NCBI GenBank assembly: GCA_018265615.1
Contig: JABLYX010000014.1
Location: forward strand, 1 to 64,000
Source of the DNA: Lentisphaeria bacterium
GTDB taxonomy: Bacteria > Verrucomicrobiota > Lentisphaeria > Victivallales > Victivallaceae
Direction of reading: 5' to 3'
DNA: 64,000 bases
Shown here: positions 60,448-64,000 of the stretch, piece by piece
How the letters are laid out: every line of letters begins with the position of its first letter
How positions within the stretch are numbered: position 1 is the first letter of the stretch
Notes under the pieces: model-generated
Seen by the model: the letters and a program-made list of their open reading frames with translations, nothing else
Told to the model about the DNA's origin: nothing
The model's database searches: none
Made by a program: the position numbers and the translations under genes

Positions 60448-63400
60448 AACCGTTGTAAAGGTAGAATTCTCCTCTCCCCTCCCGCAGAGGAAACGGCGCG
60501 CCCGTGTAACGAAACTCGCGGATCGGGATCCGGCAGGAGACCCAGCGCCCCGGCTCGTTCAGCTCGATTGTCGCCGTGAAGCAGGATTTCCAGTCCTTCG
60601 ACGGAAACACCAGGTCAATGACGCCCGGCCCGTCCGCTTTGACCCGGAAATTGACGGAACGCGGCTTTTCCGGGAGCCGGGAGGGGGCGAAACCGGTGCT
60701 GACGACCGGGACTCCGTTGTTTTCCACTCCGGGGAGGCGGAAGCGGACCGCATACGGGGCAGGGGCGGTTTCCCCGGTTTTCACGACCCGGATCTCCGGC
60801 TTCTTCCCGCCTCTCCACGCCATGCCCCACCAGGAGTTGCGGTTTTCCCGGCCGGAATAGATCTCCGCGGGTACACCGTTGCTTTTTTCGCCGGTGACTG
60901 CGGCGAGGATCGGAACCGCCGCATCGGGGTTCACCCAGTCGACGCCGCCGTCGCCTTCCCGTATTGCGGAGAGGAAATCCATCCGCTCGATCTTCTTTTC
61001 CGGATGCGGGTTGATCCACTCCGCGACAAAGAAACCGACCTCCGCGCCCGAGGCGTTGCGGCAGACAAAACCGATTTTCGCCTCGGGAAGCTGCTTCACC
61101 TGCCACCAGTCGCCGATATTGCGTTCCCCGTTCAGCGGAAAATCAGCGGAGGAGCCGTCCTCGTAATTGAAGCGGTAAGTTCCGCACGGTTTGGCGTTGC
61201 CCCAGCCGGAGGTGTGGAGAAAGAACAGCCTGGAGAATTTTCCGCCGATCCGGATGCCGCGGATCGCTGCCGGAAATTGCTTCCGGGCGGACCCTCGGAC
61301 GATCAGGCAGCCGCGCCCCCCGTTCTTCTCCGGATCGATGATCTCGAACGGGATCCCCCCTGCGCGGACCGGCCCCTTCGGCATCATGCGAAAGTCGTTT
61401 TCCCCCTGGTCGGTCCAGCCGCCTTTGCCGTCGTTGTCCATCTCGTCGGCAAAGGAACGGTTCGCCCACGGGGCGAGATCGATCGCGGCGAGAGATTCGC
61501 TCTCCGCCCGGTATTCCGCCGGGGTGACGGGCGCGAGCGGGCGGGTATCCGGAAAGAGGGGCCGGCTGCCTGCGTATTCCATGAGGTTTCTCAGGTAGCG
61601 GGCCGCCGCGCTTTCCGTTTTCCAGTTCGCGCAGGCGTTCAGTTGCGAGGCGATCAGGCGGCCTTTCCCGGATTTCGCCTCGAGAACCGCCGCTCCGACC
61701 GTGCTTCTGACCAGGAACGGCGGCTTGGCAGCGAGAACATTGTCGGTGATGGGGGAGATCATGTTGGAGAGGACGTCGCCGTTCGGGGCGGAAGACCAGA
61801 GATCGAAACGCTCCTGCCCCATTCCCCGGAAGAGCGGATGCCGGGGGACGACCAGATCCGCGAGGGAGTTCGGGTCCCGTGTGCAGAGAAACTGATCGTA
61901 AACCGGAAGAGGCCCGGCATTCTGTTCGAAGATCACGAGACATGCCCCGTTTTCCACCCTCTTCCGTATCTGCTCCGCCGCCTTCTTCAGTTCCTCGGCG
62001 GGAGTCGCGGGAGGAATCAGCAGCGTGTCGAATGCATTGAGTTCTTCTCCGGGACGGATTGTCCTGAACGGTATTTTCACTGCGCCGAGGAACTCCGCAA
62101 GCATCGCGTGATTTCCTGCTTCAAACATGGCGATCTTCACAGAAGTCTCCACCTCGGCCGACCGGAGCGCGGGATCGTCCAGCGTGATGTTCGCATAGTT
62201 CCTGCCGATTTCATTCCCGTCTGCGTCAAGTACCGTGAGGCGAAGCTGGGCGGGGAGCGCTTTATCGGCGGCCGGCAGCCGTACGGAAACCGGGCGGAGT
62301 ATCCGCTTTCCCGGCTCGAGGGCGGGGAAGCCGGCTTCGGCAAGCGTCTGCTCCGGCAGATTTCCGCCTGTCAGCGCAATGCGCACTTTCGGATTTTTCA
62401 GGGTATCCTGAGAGTCGTTGACAAGAAAGACGGTCCATTCATGGAGATCTCCCCCGAAGAGGTTCCGGGGCGGCAGACCGTTCGGGGCGCTCCGGAGCGC
62501 GGCGTAAATCGGCTGGTTCCAACGTGTGTTCTGCGGCAGATCAGGCGGCATGCCCCACCCGGCAAAGCCCTGAAAACGGGGATCCTGCCGGTAAAGGTCG
62601 AAGATGCGCCCCGCTTGGCGGTCCATGGCATGGCGGACGCCGCGTTCCGGGTCGAGCATGGCGGCGAGCCCGGTCGCCGCGGCGTAACCGATACCGTGCG
62701 GCTGCGCCCAGGTGAATTTCCTTTTCGCGTACTTCAGATATTGATCGGGGTCGCCGGCGCGGAACTCCCTGTTGACGTGGTTGCCCCAGGTGTAGCCGAT
62801 GCATTCCCATGTAATCAGCGGAACCTTTCCACCGTAAATTTTCCCGATGGCGTCCGCGTGATGATCCATTTCCGTTTTGAAATGGGTCCACGGCCGGTCC
62901 ACGATTCCGAGATAGGTGTGCAGGTCGATGACGTCCGCGTCGAATTTTCCGGAACCGTACTGCGCGATTCCTCCGACGCCGGAAAACGGAACGACCGGGC
63001 GTTTCTGGAAGTCGATTTTCCGGGTCAGTTCAATCTGTTTGGCCAGCTGGCGGAACGCTTCCGGGCGGCTGCCGTGTCCGACCTCGTTCCCGAGCGACCA
63101 CATGACGACGGACGGCGCGTTGAAATCCCGGAGAATGAAACGCTCAAGCTCATTCAGGTTCGTCTTTTCGAATTCCGGTTCGTTCATGTTCGGGATAGTG
63201 AAGCAGTAGCTCCATTCGTCGTAAATCATCATGCCGAGCTCGTCCGCGATGCGGATCACCGCGCGCGTCGCCGGCATGTGGGCGGTTCTCAGGATCACCA
63301 CGCCCGCTTTCAGGTGGCGCTTCATGAAAGTGCGGATCAGGGACTCCTCCTCCTTCTCCGAACGGCCGAAGCCGCCGTAGTTGGTGCTTGAGAGATTTTC

Positions 63401-64000
63401 CCCGAACAGGTAGATGTGCTTTCCGTTCATCCGGAATTCCGGGCCGTTTGTTCCGAACTCGCGGAATCCGAACCGTTCCGTTCCGGCCGCCATGATATTT
63501 TTCCCGTCGGAGAGGTACAGCGTCAGGTAATAGAGGTTTGGCTCCGCCGGGGCCCACCTTTTCGGCCGGTTCAGGGGGATCTCCACCCGGAAGGGGGTCC
63601 TGCCCGGCTTCAGAGTAAGGGGGGGAAACGTCTTTTCGCAGTTCTTCCCGTTTGCGGAAAGACGCTCCGCGTCGCTGACGACCCCGCCGAAATTCACGGT
63701 TTGAGTCTTGCCCGTGTGATTTTCCAGCACGCCCCGGACGTCAAGGCGCTCGCCGTCGAGGCGCGGGGCTATGAGGAGCTTCCCGAAGCGGATTTCCGGT
63801 TCGATCCTGAGGCGGACCGGCTGCCAGATTCCGCCTTTCACGTTTTCCCACCACCATTTTGCCCCGTATGTCCGGCTGTTTTTGATTCCGGTGGATGGCT
63901 TGGCCTGGAAATCGGAGCAGACGCGGACCGCCAGCGTGTTCTTTCCCGGCCTGGCGAGGCCGGTGATGTCGAATTCGGACGGCACGAACTCCCCGTGCGC
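60380..64000 (-). CDS. GH2-family glycoside hydrolase with extra C-terminal domains (5' end outside window)
   Basis: At least 1206 residues, open to the right edge, so the N-terminus is missing. The visible part begins within the sugar-binding domain (HGEFVPSEFDITGLARPGKN). The TIM barrel carries the GH2 acid/base in MWSLGNEVGHG and the likely nucleophile in PLITWECIGYTWGNH. After it come an Ig-like domain, a ThuA/amidotransferase-like part (VKIAMFEAGNHAMLAEFLGA, residues about 620-800 from the edge) and beta-rich C-terminal domains that may bind carbohydrate. Beta-galactosidase or beta-glucuronidase type activity is possible. It is convergent with the ThuA operon. Confidence 0.88.
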   Translation of the reverse strand, partial: AHGEFVPSEFDITGLARPGKNTLAVRVCSDFQAKPSTGIKNSRTYGAKWWWENVKGGIWQPVRLRIEPEIRFGKLLIAPRLDGERLDVRGVLENHTGKTQTVNFGGVVSDAERLSANGKNCEKTFPPLTLKPGRTPFRVEIPLNRPKRWAPAEPNLYYLTLYLSDGKNIMAAGTERFGFREFGTNGPEFRMNGKHIYLFGENLSSTNYGGFGRSEKEEESLIRTFMKRHLKAGVVILRTAHMPATRAVIRIADELGMMIYDEWSYCFTIPNMNEPEFEKTNLNELERFILRDFNAPSVVMWSLGNEVGHGSRPEAFRQLAKQIELTRKIDFQKRPVVPFSGVGGIAQYGSGKFDADVIDLHTYLGIVDRPWTHFKTEMDHHADAIGKIYGGKVPLITWECIGYTWGNHVNREFRAGDPDQYLKYAKRKFTWAQPHGIGYAAATGLAAMLDPERGVRHAMDRQAGRIFDLYRQDPRFQGFAGWGMPPDLPQNTRWNQPIYAALRSAPNGLPPRNLFGGDLHEWTVFLVNDSQDTLKNPKVRIALTGGNLPEQTLAEAGFPALEPGKRILRPVSVRLPAADKALPAQLRLTVLDADGNEIGRNYANITLDDPALRSAEVETSVKIAMFEAGNHAMLAEFLGAVKIPFRTIRPGEELNAFDTLLIPPATPAEELKKAAEQIRKRVENGACLVIFEQNAGPLPVYDQFLCTRDPNSLADLVVPRHPLFRGMGQERFDLWSSAPNGDVLSNMISPITDNVLAAKPPFLVRSTVGAAVLEAKSGKGRLIASQLNACANWKTESAAARYLRNLMEYAGSRPLFPDTRPLAPVTPAEYRAESESLAAIDLAPWANRSFADEMDNDGKGGWTDQGENDFRMMPKGPVRAGGIPFEIIDPEKNGGRGCLIVRGSARKQFPAAIRGIRIGGKFSRLFFLHTSGWGNAKPCGTYRFNYEDGSSADFPLNGERNIGDWWQVKQLPEAKIGFVCRNASGAEVGFFVAEWINPHPEKKIERMDFLSAIREGDGGVDWVNPDAAVPILAAVTGEKSNGVPAEIYSGRENRNSWWGMAWRGGKKPEIRVVKTGETAPAPYAVRFRLPGVENNGVPVVSTGFAPSRLPEKPRSVNFRVKADGPGVIDLVFPSKDWKSCFTATIELNEPGRWVSCRIPIREFRYTGAPFPLREGRGEFYLYNGFNQQKSYPRTGVDFELTQLVVE

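Noticed and set aside
60338..63391. 1017-codon plus-strand frame opposite the GH2 gene
   Set aside because: The minus strand carries clear GH2 catalytic motifs; the plus frame has none and no ribosome-binding site.

Overview
The window is GC-rich chromosomal DNA from a Gram-negative bacterium that most resembles a gut Victivallis-type Lentisphaerota (PVC superphylum). This is an inference. It rests on (i) type II secretion-like pseudopilins with the FTLIELLVVIAIIAILA start placed beside secreted glycosidases and a sugar-responsive regulator, (ii) many secreted polysaccharide-degrading enzymes, (iii) a full Kdo/heptose LPS gene cluster, and (iv) small zinc-ribbon/PH/SHOCT and DUF2089 proteins. 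No rRNA gene is present to confirm it.

Layout. 1-337 is the end of a CRISPR array without cas genes. 825-5954 holds housekeeping genes: an LpxL-like lipid A acyltransferase, a TSCPD protein, leuS and a metallophosphoesterase. 5971-9788 (minus) is a regulator, pseudopilin and secreted beta-helix enzyme unit with a clear promoter and operator. 10059-11222 is an AT-richer membrane acyltransferase. 11341-17529 is a second sugar unit: a divergent AraC regulator facing melA, a pseudopilin and a large secreted glycosidase. 17530-18264 is a non-coding island made of two 223-bp direct repeats, each with five hairpins, followed by two very long perfect hairpins. 18265-22582 has a TadA-GNAT fusion, a lipoprotein, tRNA-Gly(CCC), two phage-like replication genes and a zinc-ribbon/PH/SHOCT protein. 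22628-25555 is a membrane protein with a DUF2089 gene.

25837-27591 encodes KDPG aldolase and KDG kinase, the lower uronate pathway. 27719-30246 encodes two envelope proteins, one a putative zinc peptidase. 30281-30519 looks like a structured RNA with its own promoter in front of a DUF2062 membrane protein. 31186-38950 (minus) is a tightly overlapping set: glnS, a YihY/BrkB membrane protein, a secreted GH-A glycosidase and a PA14-like secreted protein. 39228-42415 is a GH78-type rhamnosidase with an esterase. 42443-43132 is a YugP-type protease.

43202-50142 is the LPS core and export cluster: a small membrane protein, rfaE1, kdsB, kdsA, kdsC, a very large LptA-like protein with four repeats, and lptB. 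It is followed by hpf, a NifX-like protein and an Mrp ATPase. 51830-54518 is a MATE, GNAT and YoaK operon. 54571-56669 has a YcaC-like hydrolase and a YcaQ-like protein. 57614-60279 is a sugar operon (xylose isomerase-like, ThuA, Gfo/Idh/MocA) with a divergent AraC regulator. A GH2 enzyme runs off the right edge.

The strongest candidates for new biology are the four-module LptA-like protein, the multi-hairpin repeat island, the structured RNA at 30316, the TadA-GNAT fusion and the pseudopilin with an 83-codon insertion at its processing site.
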